64,000 nucleotides of DNA from Prosopocoilus inquinatus. Taxonomy: Eukaryota > Arthropoda > Insecta > Coleoptera > Lucanidae. Shown in pieces: positions 10,314-24,772 of the stretch (positions are counted from its first letter, which is position 1; every line of letters begins with the position of its first letter). Where the stretch lies: assembly GCA_036172665.1 (NCBI GenBank), contig CM069872.1, positions 59,878,101 to 59,942,100 of the forward strand, given 5' to 3'. The notes under the pieces were generated by a model, which searched no databases, was not told where the DNA came from, and saw nothing but the letters and a program-made list of their open reading frames with translations. Made by a program: the position numbers and the translations under genes.

Positions 10314-12379
10314 CCCTGCAGAATTACAGGAATCTGTAATCACCGGAGCCCTCCAAGTTGGTTGCACGTTCAACGTACAGATGGCGCATCGATCCCTCAG
10401 GTGCCACCCGAAATTAGCGACAATTTTCAGCGTTGAGGTGAATGAACAAGCGTGTTTGTTTGTATAAAATAATGTATACTTTAACCTCTTATCTTGCCCC
10501 TTCTGTGGGCTACTATTTTGTCAATTTGTTTAAGTTTAATGTTTAGTAACTTTATTTGCCCCCCATTGTTGTTAGGGATTTCTATCGAATATTTTATGTT
10601 ACCGCACCTGAGCGCAAGCGACATGTCAACATGTCCTCCTTTTCGCAACACGTTTAATCGACTTTTACCAAGGTTTGTCTTTATTTTGTTAATGGTCTAC
10701 TAATTTAAGCTTTAATTTCGTTCTTTCTTGTAGATTTGAAAATGGTCTCCTGACCGAAACATGCCATCGTAACGACTTTTATTAATAAACTACTTCAAGC
10801 CGACAGCGTTCTCAGTTTCTTAGTTGAACCTTGTCGAACAAATCATTACGACGAATGCTATCAGCACGATCGGACAATCAGGTACGTGGGCCCCCAGTAT
10901 TAGAAACAATGTGAGTCCTTATTTATACGATTTTTGCAGACATTAGTACGGCTAGTTGTGCAGAATTACCGAACATGTGCCGTGGAGAGTACGCATACTT
11001 TTGTTGAAACCGATTTATATCTGATAATGTTCTCCTCTTCTCCTCTGCATGTACCAGCATAAATGATTTACAAGAGTTTCATGGAGACCGTGTCATTTGC
11101 GCAGATTTGTGACCGTGACGTGTGTATTTGAAAACGTGAAGTAATGAGTGAACTTTTGTATAGAAAATAATAAAGATGACACCCCCAACACATAAAAATA
11201 AAATTATTTTTCCTACTTGTCAGTGTTTTTTCCAATTAATAAAGCGTTTATTACGATTCACATAACACTAGCTACCGTTAATTACACTGTGAAACCAGGG
11301 CTTTCTGCTAGCCACTGAACTTCACCAACTATAAAGTAATTAATGCCAATGGTACCAACATAATTGGCAGACAAACTGTATTTGCGTTTTCGTGCAAAAT
11401 GATTATGAGCGGAATTTCAAATTCGTCCACTTTCGATTTTCTTCGAAAACTTCAGCACTATCTTGCGTCCTTCGGCGAGGCTAATTGAATGGTGAAGACC
11501 GCATCGTTCTGCTTCGTCTGGTTCTTGAGATATCGTGATTTTTCAGTGGCAATCTGGTGGATGCGCCGGTAAAAATATTAATATCTCCGGAATTAAAAGG
11601 CACAGAAAGTTGCGGTTGCCGCCCTTAGCTTCGCCTTATCAGACTGACTTAACTGTAAAAATTTCAAGTCAATATCTCGAGCCGTTCTCGACTTATTGAA
11701 TTTTATGGTCACCGATCGATATTTTTCAAATTTTTTTTCTCGAAAACGGTGCGAGGTAGACACTTGCGGTTTGCACCGTTCGATTCGCCTAGTCGAAGTG
11801 TATAAGGGTGATTTTTTTCGTGGCAATCAATTTTTCGTCGAAAACCTCAAATTTTCATGGACTATAGGCTTACTACTTTTAAGGGCGAGAAAACTTTTTT
11901 TCTCCTAAAATCGCGAAAAAATTCACCCGTATAGAGCTGGACGAGGCGCATTCAAAACCGCGCCCCGTTCCTCTCTAGCTGGCCCCTTTCCCGAGATATC
12001 GACTCTTAAAGTACCATCGTAAAAGGACATTAATTCCGCACAGAAAACGAGCTTTAACGCTTATATTATGTTACAAGCTCATCGCCTGTGGCCTGTGGCG
12101 GTTTTAAAAGAGAAAGACAACTATTCCTGCCCTGTTTAATTCAAAAGAGGACGAAATTCAAGGCATGTTAGGTAAGACAAGTGTTTTCTCAGAGAAAAGT
12201 TGAATAAGCGAAAATCCGTTCGCGCAAATCCAGTAATCGTTATTTATGGGGCGTCGTGGTATTATTTTTACTTGTAAAACGTTTAAAATAGCGATAAATA
12301 AAAATAATTTTTAATTCGTCGTGGTGCTGCCATCTTGAAGCGACCAACGCGAACTTTCACGTAATCAACGATCACAGGT
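10314..12379 (+). repeat. Satellite unit 6 (short, haplotype B)
   Basis: This is the first unit with the 3-base-longer AGTTGAACCTTG form, which raises the length to 2066. It has the B intron with CCTTATTTATACG and a private CGTTTTCGTGC change. Confidence 0.95.
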
Positions 12380-14445
12380 CCCTGCAGAATTACAGGAATC
12401 TGTAATCACCGGAGCCCTCCAAGTTGGTTGCACGTTCAACGTACAGATGGCGCATCGATCCCTCAAGTGCCACCCGAAATTAGCGACAATTTTCAGCGTT
12501 GAGGTGAATGAACAAGCGTGTTTGTTTGTATAAAATAATGTATACTTTAACCTCTTATCTTGCCCCTTCTGTGGGCTACGATTTTGTCAATTTGTTTAAG
12601 TTTAATGTTTAGTAACTTTATTTGCCCCCCATTGTTGTTAGGGATTTCTATCGAATATTTTATGTTACCGCACCTGAGCGCAAGCGACATGTCAACATGT
12701 CCTCCTTTTCGCAACACGTTTAATCGACTTTTACCAAGGTTTGTCTTTATTTTGTTAATGGTCTACTAATTTAAGCTTTAATTTCGTTCTTTCTTGTAGA
12801 TTTGAAAATGGTCTCCTGACCGAAACATGCCATCGTAACGACTTTTATTAATAAACTACTTCAAGCCGACAGCGTTCTCAGTTTCTTAGTTGAACCTTGT
12901 CGAACAAATCATTACGACGAATGCTATCAGCACGATCGGACAATCAGGTACGTGGGCCCCCAGTATTAGAAACAATGTGAGTCCTTATTTATACGATTTT
13001 TGCAGACATTAGTACGGCTAGTTGTGCAGAATTACCGAACATGTGCCGTGGAGAGTACGCATACTTTTGTTGAAACCGATTTATATCTGATAATGTTCTC
13101 CTCTTCTCCTCTGCATGTACCAGCATAAATGATTTACAAGAGTTTCATGGAGACCGTGTCATTTGCGCAGATTTGTGACCGTGACGTGTGTATTTGAAAA
13201 CGTGAAGTAATGAGTGAACTTTTGTATAGAAAATAATAAAGATGACACCCCCAACACATAAAAATAAAATTATTTTTCCTACTTGTCAGTGTTTTTTCCA
13301 ATTAATAAAGCGTTTATTACGATTCACATAACACTAGCTACCGTTAATTACACTGTGAAACCAGGGCTTTCTGCTAGCCACTGAACTTCACCAACTATAA
13401 AGTAATTAATGCCAATGGTACCAACATAATTGGCAGACAAACTGTATTTGCGTTTTAGTGCAAAATGATTATGAGCGGAATTTCAAATTCGTCCACTTTC
13501 GATTTTCTTCGAAAACTTCAGCACTATCTTGCGTCCTTCGGCGAGGCTAATTGAATGGTGAAGACCGCATCGTTCTGCTTCGTCTGGTTCTTGAGATATC
13601 GTGATTTTTCAGTGGCAATCTGGTGGATGCGCCGGTAAAAATATTAATATCTCCGGAATTAAAAGGCACAGAAAGTTGCGGTTGCCGCCCTTAGCTTCGC
13701 CTTATCAGACTGACTTAACTGTAAAAATTTCAAGTCAATATCTCGAGCCGTTCTCGACTTATTGAATTTTATGGTCACCGATCGATATTTTTCAAATTTT
13801 TTTTCTCGAAAACGGTGCGAGGTAGACACTTGCGGTTTGCACCGTTCGATTCGCCTAGTCGAAGTGTATAAGGGTGATTTTTTTCGTGGCAATCAATTTT
13901 TCGTCGAAAACCTCAAATTTTCATGGACTATAGGCTTACTACTTTTAAGGGCGAGAAAACTTTTTTTCTCCTAAAATCGCGAAAAAATTCACCCGTATAG
14001 AGCTGGACGAGGCGCATTCAAAACCGCGCCCCGTTCCTCTCTAGCTGGCCCCTTTCCCGAGATATCGACCCTTAAAGTACCATCGTAAAAGGACATTAAT
14101 TCCGCACAGAAAACGAGCTTTAACGCTTAAATTATGTTACAAGCTCATCGCCTGTGGCCTGTGGCGGTTTTAAAAGAGAAAGACAACTATTCCTGCCCTG
14201 TTTAATTCAAAAGAGGACGAAATGCAAGGCATGTTAGGTAAGACAAGTGTTTTCTCAGAGAAAAGTTGAATAAGCGAAAATCCGTTCGCGCAAATCCAGC
14301 AATCGTTATTTATGGGGCGTCGTGGTATTATTTCTACTTGTAAAACGTTTAAAATAGCGATAAATAAAAATAATTTTTAATGCGTCGTGGTGCTGCCATC
14401 TTGAAGCGACCAACGCGAACTTTCACGTAATCAACGATCACAGGT
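12380..14445 (+). repeat. Satellite unit 7 (short, haplotype B)
   Basis: This 2066-bp copy has the B intron and introduces CCTCAAGTGCC and GGGCTACGATTTT, which dominate the following dimers. Its tail has CAGCAATCG and TTTTTAATGCG. Confidence 0.95.
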
Positions 14446-16510
14446 CCCTGCAGAATTACAGGAATCTGTCATCACCGGAGCCCTCCAAGTTGGTTGCACG
14501 TTCAACGTACAGATGGCGCATCGATCCCTCAAGTGCCACCCGAAATTAGCGACAATTTTCAGCGTTGAGATGAATGAACAAGCGTGTTTGTTTGTATAAA
14601 ATAATGTATACTTTAACCTCTTATCTTGCCCCTTCTGTGGGCTACGATTTTGTCAATTTGTTTAAGTTTAATGTTTAGTAACTTTATTTGCCCCCCATTG
14701 TTGTTAGGGATTTCTATCGAATATTTTATGTTACCGCACCTGAGCGCAAGCGAAATGTCAACATGTCCTCCTTTTCGCAACACGTTTAATCGACTTTTAC
14801 CAAGGTTTGTCTTTATTTTGTTAATGGTCTACTAATTTAAGCTTTAATTTCGTTCTTTCTTGTAGATTTGAAAATGGTCTCCTGACCGAAACATGCCATC
14901 GTAACGACTTTTATTAATAAACTACTTCAAGCCGACAGCGTTCTCAGTTTCTTAGTTGAACCTTGTCGAACAAATCGTTACGACGAATGCTATCAGCACG
15001 ATCAGACAATCAGGTACGTACAGTACAGTATTAGAAACAATGCGAGTCCTTAATTATACGATTTTTGCAGACATTAGTACGGCTAGTTGTGCAGAATTAC
15101 CGAACATGTGCCGTGGAGAGTACGCATACTTTTGTTGAAACCGATTTATATCTGATAATGTTCTCCTCTTCTCCTCTGCATGTACCAGCATAAATTATTT
15201 ACAAGAGTTTCATGGAGACCGTGTCATTTGCGTAGATTTGTGACCGTGACGTGTGTATTTGAAAACGTGAAGTAATGAGTGAACTTTTGTATAGAAAATA
15301 ATAAAGATGACACCCCCAACACATAAAAATAAAATTATTTTTCCTACTTGTCAGTGTTTTTTCCAATTAATAAAGCGTTTATTACGATTCACATAACACT
15401 AGCTACCGTTAATTACACTGTGAAACCAGGGCTTTCTGCTAGCCACTGAACTTCACCAACTATAAAGTAATTAATGCCAATGGTACCAACATAATTGGCA
15501 GACAAACTGTATTTGCGTTTTAGTGCAAAATGATTATGAGCGGAATTTCAAATTCGTCCACTTTCGATTTTCTTCGAAAACTTCAGCACTATCTTGCGTC
15601 CTTCGGCGAGGCTAATTGAATGGTGAAGACCGCATCGTTCTGCTTCGTCTGGTTCTTGAGATATCGTGATTTTTCAGTGGCAATCTGGTGGATGCGCCGG
15701 TAAAAATATTAATATCTCCGGAATTAAAAGGCACAGAAAGTTGCGATTGCCGCCCTTAGCTTCGCCTTATCAGACTGACTTAACTGTAAAAATTTCAAGT
15801 CAATATCTCGAGCCGTTCTCGACTTATTGAATTTTATGGTCACCGATCGATATTTTTCAAATTTTTTTTCTCGAAAACGGTGCGAGGTAGACACTTGCGG
15901 TTTGCACCATTCGATTCGCCTAGTCGAAGTGTATAAGGGTGATTTTTTTCGTGGCAATCAATTTTTCATCGAAAACCTCAAATTTTCATGGACTATAGGC
16001 TTACTACTTTTAAGGGCGAGAAAACTTTTTTTCTCCTAAAATCGCGAAAAAATTCACCCGTATAGAGCTGGACGAGGCGCATTCAAAACCGCGCCCCGTT
16101 CCTCTCTAGCTCGCCCCTTTCCCGAGATATCGACCCTTAAAGTACCATCGTAAAAGGACATTAATTCCGCACAGAAAACGAGCTTTAACGCTTATATTAT
16201 GTTACAAGCTCATCGCCTGTGGCCTGTGGCGGTTTTAAAAGAGAAAGACAACTATTCCTGCCCTGTTTAATTCAAAAGAGGACGAAATTCAAGGCATGTT
16301 AGGTAAGACAAGTGTTTTCTCAGAGAAAAGTTGAATAAGCGAAAATCCGTTCGCGCAAATCCAGTAATCGTTATTTATGGGGCGTCGTGGTATTATTTTT
16401 ACTTGTAAAACGTTTAAAATAGCGATAAATAAAAATAATTTTTAATTCGTCGTGGTGCTGCCATCTTGAAGCGACCAACGCGAACTTTCACGTAATCAAC
16501 GATCACAGGT
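14446..16510 (+). repeat. Satellite unit 8 (short, haplotype A; first half of 4131-bp dimer)
   Basis: This 2065-bp A copy is marked by CTGTCATCACC (which breaks the start hairpin), GTTGAGATGAATG, GCGAAATGTC and CACCATTCG. It pairs with unit 9 to form the first 4131-bp higher-order repeat. Confidence 0.95.
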
Positions 16511-18576
16511 CCCTGCAGAATTACAGGAATCTGTAATCACCGGAGCCCTCCAAGTTGGTTGCACGTTCAACGTACAGATGGCGCATCGATCCCTCAAGTG
16601 CCACCCGAAATTAGCGACAATTTTCAGCGTTGAGGTGAATGAACAAGCGTGTTTGTTTGTATAAAATAATGTATACTTTAACCTCTTATCTTGCCCCTTC
16701 TGTGGGCTACGATTTTGTCAATTTGTTTAAGTTTAATGTTTAGTAACTTTATTTGCCCCCCATTGTTGTTAGGGATTTCTATCGAATATTTTATGTTACC
16801 GCACCTGAGCGCAAGCGACATGTCAACATGTCCTCCTTTTCGCAACACGTTTAATCGACTTTTACCAAGGTTTGTCTTTATTTTGTTAATGGTCTACTAA
16901 TTTAAGCTTTAATTTCGTTCTTTCTTGTAGATTTGAAAATGGTCTCCTGACCGAAACATGCCATCGTAACGACTTTTATTAATAAACTACTTCAAGCCGA
17001 CAGCGTTCTCAGTTTCTTAGTTGAACCTTGTCGAACAAATCATTACGACGAATGCTATCAGCACGATCGGACAATCAGGTACGTGGGCCCCCAGTATTAG
17101 AAACAATGTGAGTCCTTATTTATACGATTTTTGCAGACATTAGTACGGCTAGTTGTGCAGAATTACCGAACATGTGCCGTGGAGAGTACGCATACTTTTG
17201 TTGAAACCGATTTATATCTGATAATGTTCTCCTCTTCTCCTCTGCATGTACCAGCATAAATGATTTACAAGAGTTTCATGGAGACCGTGTCATTTGCGCA
17301 GATTTGTGACCGTGACGTGTGTATTTGAAAACGTGAAGTAATGAGTGAACTTTTGTATAGAAAATAATAAAGATGACACCCCCAACACATAAAAATAAAA
17401 TTATTTTTCCTACTTGTCAGTGTTTTTTCCAATTAATAAAGCGTTTATTACGATTCACATAACACTAGCTACCGTTAATTACACTGTGAAACCAGGGCTT
17501 TCTGCTAGCCACTGAACTTCACCAACTATAAAGTAATTAATGCCAATGGTACCAACATAATTGGCAGACAAACTGTATTTGCGTTTTAGTGCAAAATGAT
17601 TATGAGCGGAATTTCAAATTCGTCCACTTTCGATTTTCTTCGAAAACTTCAGCACTATCTTGCGTCCTTCGGCGAGGCTAATTGAATGGTGAAGACCGCA
17701 TCGTTCTGCTTCGTCTGGTTCTTGAGATATCGTGATTTTTCAGTGGCAATCTGGTGGATGCGCCGGTAAAAATATTAATATCTCCGGAATTAAAAGGCAC
17801 AGAAAGTTGCGGTTGCCGCCCTTAGCTTCGCCTTATCAGACTGACTTAACTGTAAAAATTTCAAGTCAATATCTCGAGCCGTTCTCGACTTATTGAATTT
17901 TATGGTCACCGATCGATATTTTTCAAATTTTTTTTCTCGAAAACGGTGCGAGGTAGACACTTGCGGTTTGCACCGTTCGATTCGCCTAGTCGAAGTGTAT
18001 AAGGGTGATTTTTTTCGTGGCAATCAATTTTTCGTCGAAAACCTCAAATTTTCATGGACTATAGGCTTACTACTTTTAAGGGCGAGAAAACTTTTTTTCT
18101 CCTAAAATCGCGAAAAAATTCACCCGTATAGAGCTGGACGAGGCGCATTCAAAACCGCGCCCCGTTCCTCTCTAGCTGGCCCCTTTCCCGAGATATCGAC
18201 CCTTAAAGTACCATCGTAAAAGGACATTAATTCCGCACAGAAAACGAGCTTTAACGCTTAAATTATGTTACAAGCTCATCGCCTGTGGCCTGTGGCGGTT
18301 TTAAAAGAGAAAGACAACTATTCCTGCCCTGTTTAATTCAAAAGAGGACGAAATGCAAGGCATGTTAGGTAAGACAAGTGTTTTCTCAGAGAAAAGTTGA
18401 ATAAGCGAAAATCCGTTCGCGCAAATCCAGCAATCGTTATTTATGGGGCGTCGTGGTATTATTTCTACTTGTAAAACGTTTAAAATAGCGATAAATAAAA
18501 ATAATTTTTAATGCGTCGTGGTGCTGCCATCTTGAAGCGACCAACGCGAACTTTCACGTAATCAACGATCACAGGT
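16511..18576 (+). repeat. Satellite unit 9 (short, haplotype B; second half of dimer)
   Basis: This 2066-bp B copy has the CTTATTTATACG intron variant, AAATGATTT and GCGCAGATTTG. It is nearly identical to unit 11, exactly 4131 bp downstream. Confidence 0.95.
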
Positions 18577-20641
18577 CCCTGCAGAATTACAGGAATCTGT
18601 CATCACCGGAGCCCTCCAAGTTGGTTGCACGTTCAACGTACAGATGGCGCATCGATCCCTCAAGTGCCACCCGAAATTAGCGACAATTTTCAGCGTTGAG
18701 ATGAATGAACAAGCGTGTTTGTTTGTATAAAATAATGTATACTTTAACCTCTTATCTTGCCCCTTCTGTGGGCTACGATTTTGTCAATTTGTTTAAGTTT
18801 AATGTTTAGTAACTTTATTTGCCCCCCATTGTTGTTAGGGATTTCTATCGAATATTTTATGTTACCGCACCTGAGCGCAAGCGAAATGTCAACATGTCCT
18901 CCTTTTCGCAACACGTTTAATCGACTTTTACCAAGGTTTGTCTTTATTTTGTTAATGGTCTACTAATTTAAGCTTTAATTTCGTTCTTTCTTGTAGATTT
19001 GAAAATGGTCTCCTGACCGAAACATGCCATCGTAACGACTTTTATTAATAAACTACTTCAAGCCGACAGCGTTCTCAGTTTCTTAGTTGAACCTTGTCGA
19101 ACAAATCGTTACGACGAATGCTATCAGCACGATCAGACAATCAGGTACGTACAGTACAGTATTAGAAACAATGCGAGTCCTTAATTATACGATTTTTGCA
19201 GACATTAGTACGGCTAGTTGTGCAGAATTACCGAACATGTGCCGTGGAGAGTACGCATACTTTTGTTGAAACCGATTTATATCTGATAATGTTCTCCTCT
19301 TCTCCTCTGCATGTACCAGCATAAATTATTTACAAGAGTTTCATGGAGACCGTGTCATTTGCGTAGATTTGTGACCGTGACGTGTGTATTTGAAAACGTG
19401 AAGTAATGAGTGAACTTTTGTATAGAAAATAATAAAGATGACACCCCCAACACATAAAAATAAAATTATTTTTCCTACTTGTCAGTGTTTTTTCCAATTA
19501 ATAAAGCGTTTATTACGATTCACATAACACTAGCTACCGTTAATTACACTGTGAAACCAGGGCTTTCTGCTAGCCACTGAACTTCACCAACTATAAAGTA
19601 ATTAATGCCAATGGTACCAACATAATTGGCAGACAAACTGTATTTGCGTTTTAGTGCAAAATGATTATGAGCGGAATTTCAAATTCGTCCACTTTCGATT
19701 TTCTTCGAAAACTTCAGCACTATCTTGCGTCCTTCGGCGAGGCTAATTGAATGGTGAAGACCGCATCGTTCTGCTTCGTCTGGTTCTTGAGATATCGTGA
19801 TTTTTCAGTGGCAATCTGGTGGATGCGCCGGTAAAAATATTAATATCTCCGGAATTAAAAGGCACAGAAAGTTGCGATTGCCGCCCTTAGCTTCGCCTTA
19901 TCAGACTGACTTAACTGTAAAAATTTCAAGTCAATATCTCGAGCCGTTCTCGACTTATTGAATTTTATGGTCACCGATCGATATTTTTCAAATTTTTTTT
20001 CTCGAAAACGGTGCGAGGTAGACACTTGCGGTTTGCACCATTCGATTCGCCTAGTCGAAGTGTATAAGGGTGATTTTTTTCGTGGCAATCAATTTTTCAT
20101 CGAAAACCTCAAATTTTCATGGACTATAGGCTTACTACTTTTAAGGGCGAGAAAACTTTTTTTCTCCTAAAATCGCGAAAAAATTCACCCGTATAGAGCT
20201 GGACGAGGCGCATTCAAAACCGCGCCCCGTTCCTCTCTAGCTCGCCCCTTTCCCGAGATATCGACCCTTAAAGTACCATCGTAAAAGGACATTAATTCCG
20301 CACAGAAAACGAGCTTTAACGCTTATATTATGTTACAAGCTCATCGCCTGTGGCCTGTGGCGGTTTTAAAAGAGAAAGACAACTATTCCTGCCCTGTTTA
20401 ATTCAAAAGAGGACGAAATTCAAGGCATGTTAGGTAAGACAAGTGTTTTCTCAGAGAAAAGTTGAATAAGCGAAAATCCGTTCGCGCAAATCCAGTAATC
20501 GTTATTTATGGGGCGTCGTGGTATTATTTTTACTTGTAAAACGTTTAAAATAGCGATAAATAAAAATAATTTTTAATTCGTCGTGGTGCTGCCATCTTGA
20601 AGCGACCAACGCGAACTTTCACGTAATCAACGATCACAGGT
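18577..20641 (+). repeat. Satellite unit 10 (short, haplotype A; dimer)
   Basis: This copy repeats unit 8 at a distance of 4131 bp, with the same marker set (CTGTCATC, GAGATGAATG, GCGAAATG, CACCATTCG). Confidence 0.95.
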
Positions 20642-22707
20642 CCCTGCAGAATTACAGGAATCTGTAATCACCGGAGCCCTCCAAGTTGGTTGCACGTTCA
20701 ACGTACAGATGGCGCATCGATCCCTCAAGTGCCACCCGAAATTAGCGACAATTTTCAGCGTTGAGGTGAATGAACAAGCGTGTTTGTTTGTATAAAATAA
20801 TGTATACTTTAACCTCTTATCTTGCCCCTTCTGTGGGCTACGATTTTGTCAATTTGTTTAAGTTTAATGTTTAGTAACTTTATTTGCCCCCCATTGTTGT
20901 TAGGGATTTCTATCGAATATTTTATGTTACCGCACCTGAGCGCAAGCGACATGTCAACATGTCCTCCTTTTCGCAACACGTTTAATCGACTTTTACCAAG
21001 GTTTGTCTTTATTTTGTTAATGGTCTACTAATTTAAGCTTTAATTTCGTTCTTTCTTGTAGATTTGAAAATGGTCTCCTGACCGAAACATGCCATCGTAA
21101 CGACTTTTATTAATAAACTACTTCAAGCCGACAGCGTTCTCAGTTTCTTAGTTGAACCTTGTCGAACAAATCATTACGACGAATGCTATCAGCACGATCG
21201 GACAATCAGGTACGTGGGCCCCCAGTATTAGAAACAATGTGAGTCCTTATTTATACGATTTTTGCAGACATTAGTACGGCTAGTTGTGCAGAATTACCGA
21301 ACATGTGCCGTGGAGAGTACGCATACTTTTGTTGAAACCGATTTATATCTGATAATGTTCTCCTCTTCTCCTCTGCATGTACCAGCATAAATGATTTACA
21401 AGAGTTTCATGGAGACCGTGTCATTTGCGCAGATTTGTGACCGTGACGTGTGTATTTGAAAACGTGAAGTAATGAGTGAACTTTTGTATAGAAAATAATA
21501 AAGATGACACCCCCAACACATAAAAATAAAATTATTTTTCCTACTTGTCAGTGTTTTTTCCAATTAATAAAGCGTTTATTACGATTCACATAACACTAGC
21601 TACCGTTAATTACACTGTGAAACCAGGGCTTTCTGCTAGCCACTGAACTTCACCAACTATAAAGTAATTAATGCCAATGGTACCAACATAATTGGCAGAC
21701 AAACTGTATTTGCGTTTTAGTGCAAAATGATTATGAGCGGAATTTCAAATTCGTCCACTTTCGATTTTCTTCGAAAACTTCAGCACTATCTTGCGTCCTT
21801 CGGCGAGGCTAATTGAATGGTGAAGACCGCATCGTTCTGCTTCGTCTGGTTCTTGAGATATCGTGATTTTTCAGTGGCAATCTGGTGGATGCGCCGGTAA
21901 AAATATTAATATCTCCGGAATTAAAAGGCACAGAAAGTTGCGGTTGCCGCCCTTAGCTTCGCCTTATCAGACTGACTTAACTGTAAAAATTTCAAGTCAA
22001 TATCTCGAGCCGTTCTCGACTTATTGAATTTTATGGTCACCGATCGATATTTTTCAAATTTTTTTTCTCGAAAACGGTGCGAGGTAGACACTTGCGGTTT
22101 GCACCGTTCGATTCGCCTAGTCGAAGTGTATAAGGGTGATTTTTTTCGTGGCAATCAATTTTTCGTCGAAAACCTCAAATTTTCATGGACTATAGGCTTA
22201 CTACTTTTAAGGGCGAGAAAACTTTTTTTCTCCTAAAATCGCGAAAAAATTCACCCGTATAGAGCTGGACGAGGCGCATTCAAAACCGCGCCCCGTTCCT
22301 CTCTAGCTGGCCCCTTTCCCGAGATATCGACCCTTAAAGTACCATCGTAAAAGGACATTAATTCCGCACAGAAAACGAGCTTTAACGCTTAAATTATGTT
22401 ACAAGCTCATCGCCTGTGGCCTGTGGCGGTTTTAAAAGAGAAAGACAACTATTCCTGCCCTGTTTAATTCAAAAGAGGACGAAATGCAAGGCATGTTAGG
22501 TAAGACAAGTGTTTTCTCAGAGAAAAGTTGAATAAGCGAAAATCCGTTCGCGCAAATCCAGCAATCGTTATTTATGGGGCGTCGTGGTATTATTTCTACT
22601 TGTAAAACGTTTAAAATAGCGATAAATAAAAATAATTTTTAATGCGTCGTGGTGCTGCCATCTTGAAGCGACCAACGCGAACTTTCACGTAATCAACGAT
22701 CACAGGT
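20642..22707 (+). repeat. Satellite unit 11 (short, haplotype B; dimer)
   Basis: This copy repeats unit 9 at a distance of 4131 bp. It has the B intron and AAATGATTT with GCGCAGATTTG. Confidence 0.95.
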
Positions 22708-24772
22708 CCCTGCAGAATTACAGGAATCTGTCATCACCGGAGCCCTCCAAGTTGGTTGCACGTTCAACGTACAGATGGCGCATCGATCCCTCAAGTGCCA
22801 CCCGAAATTAGCGACAATTTTCAGCGTTGAGATGAATGAACAAGCGTGTTTGTTTGTATAAAATAATGTATACTTTAACCTCTTATCTTGCCCCTTCTGT
22901 GGGCTACGATTTTGTCAATTTGTTTAAGTTTAATGTTTAGTAACTTTATTTGCCCCCCATTGTTGTTAGGGATTTCTATCGAATATTTTATGTTACCGCA
23001 CCTGAGCGCAAGCGAAATGTCAACATGTCCTCCTTTTCGCAACACGTTTAATCGACTTTTACCAAGGTTTGTCTTTATTTTGTTAATGGTCTACTAATTT
23101 AAGCTTTAATTTCGTTCTTTCTTGTAGATTTGAAAATGGTCTCCTGACCGAAACATGCCATCGTAACGACTTTTATTAATAAACTACTTCAAGCCGACAG
23201 CGTTCTCAGTTTCTTAGTTGAACCTTGTCGAACAAATCGTTACGACGAATGCTATCAGCACGATCAGACAATCAGGTACGTACAGTACAGTATTAGAAAC
23301 AATGCGAGTCCTTAATTATACGATTTTTGCAGACATTAGTACGGCTAGTTGTGCAGAATTACCGAACATGTGCCGTGGAGAGTACGCATACTTTTGTTGA
23401 AACCGATTTATATCTGATAATGTTCTCCTCTTCTCCTCTGCATGTACCAGCATAAATTATTTACAAGAGTTTCATGGAGACCGTGTCATTTGCGCAGATT
23501 TGTGACCGTGACGTGTGTATTTGAAAACGTGAAGTAATGAGTGAACTTTTGTATAGAAAATAATAAAGATGACACCCCCAACACATAAAAATAAAATTAT
23601 TTTTCCTACTTGTCAGTGTTTTTTCCAATTAATAAAGCGTTTATTACGATTCACATAACACTAGCTACCGTTAATTACACTGTGAAACCAGGGCTTTCTG
23701 CTAGCCACTGAACTTCACCAACTATAAAGTAATTAATGCCAATGGTACCAACATAATTGGCAGACAAACTGTATTTGCGTTTTAGTGCAAAATGATTATG
23801 AGCGGAATTTCAAATTCGTCCACTTTCGATTTTCTTCGAAAACTTCAGCACTATCTTGCGTCCTTCGGCGAGGCTAATTGAATGGTGAAGACCGCATCGT
23901 TCTGCTTCGTCTGGTTCTTGAGATATCGTGATTTTTCAGTGGCAATCTGGTGGATGCGCCGGTAAAAATATTAATATCTCCGGAATTAAAAGGCACAGAA
24001 AGTTGCGGTTGCCGCCCTTAGCTTCGCCTTATCAGACTGACTTAACTGTAAAAATTTCAAGTCAATATCTCGAGCCGTTCTCGACTTATTGAATTTTATG
24101 GTCACCGATCGATATTTTTCAAATTTTTTTTCTCGAAAACGGTGCGAGGTAGACACTTGCGGTTTGCACCGTTCGATTCGCCTAGTCGAAGTGTATAAGG
24201 GTGATTTTTTTCGTGGCAATCAATTTTTCGTCGAAAACCTCAAATTTTCATGGACTATAGGCTTACTACTTTTAAGGGCGAGAAAACTTTTTTTCTCCTA
24301 AAATCGCGAAAAAATTCACCCGTATAGAGCTGGACGAGGCGCATTCAAAACCGCGCCCCGTTCCTCTCTAGCTGGCCCCTTTCCCGAGATATCGACCCTT
24401 AAATTACCATCGTAAAAGGACATTAATTCCGCACAGAAAACGAGCTTTAACGCTTAAATTATGTTACAAGCTCATCGCCTGTGGCCTGTGGCGGTTTTAA
24501 AAGAGAAAGACAACTATTCCTGCCCTGTTTAATTCAAAAGAGGACGAAATTCAAGGCATGTTAGGTAAGACAAGTGTTTTCTCAGAGAAAAGTTGAATAA
24601 GCGAAAATCCGTTCGCGCAAATCCAGCAATCGTTATTTATGGGGCGTCGTGGTATTATTTCTACTTGTAAAACGTTTAAAATAGCGATAAATAAAAATAA
24701 TTTTTAATGCGTCGTGGTGCTGCCATCTTGAAGCGACCAACGCGAACTTTCACGTAATCAACGATCACAGGT
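22708..24772 (+). repeat. Satellite unit 12 (short, haplotype A, recombinant)
   Basis: The first ~700 bp matches units 8 and 10. The unit then changes to GCGCAGATTTG, GTTGCGGTTG and CACCGTTCG, and its tail has AAATTACC. It is therefore a recombinant between A and B type copies. Confidence 0.95.

Noticed and set aside
14956..15138. 60-codon frame present in units 8, 10, 12 and 26
   Set aside because: It requires a non-ATG start, reads through the intron-2 candidate, and is absent from most units because of ordinary indels and the B intron.
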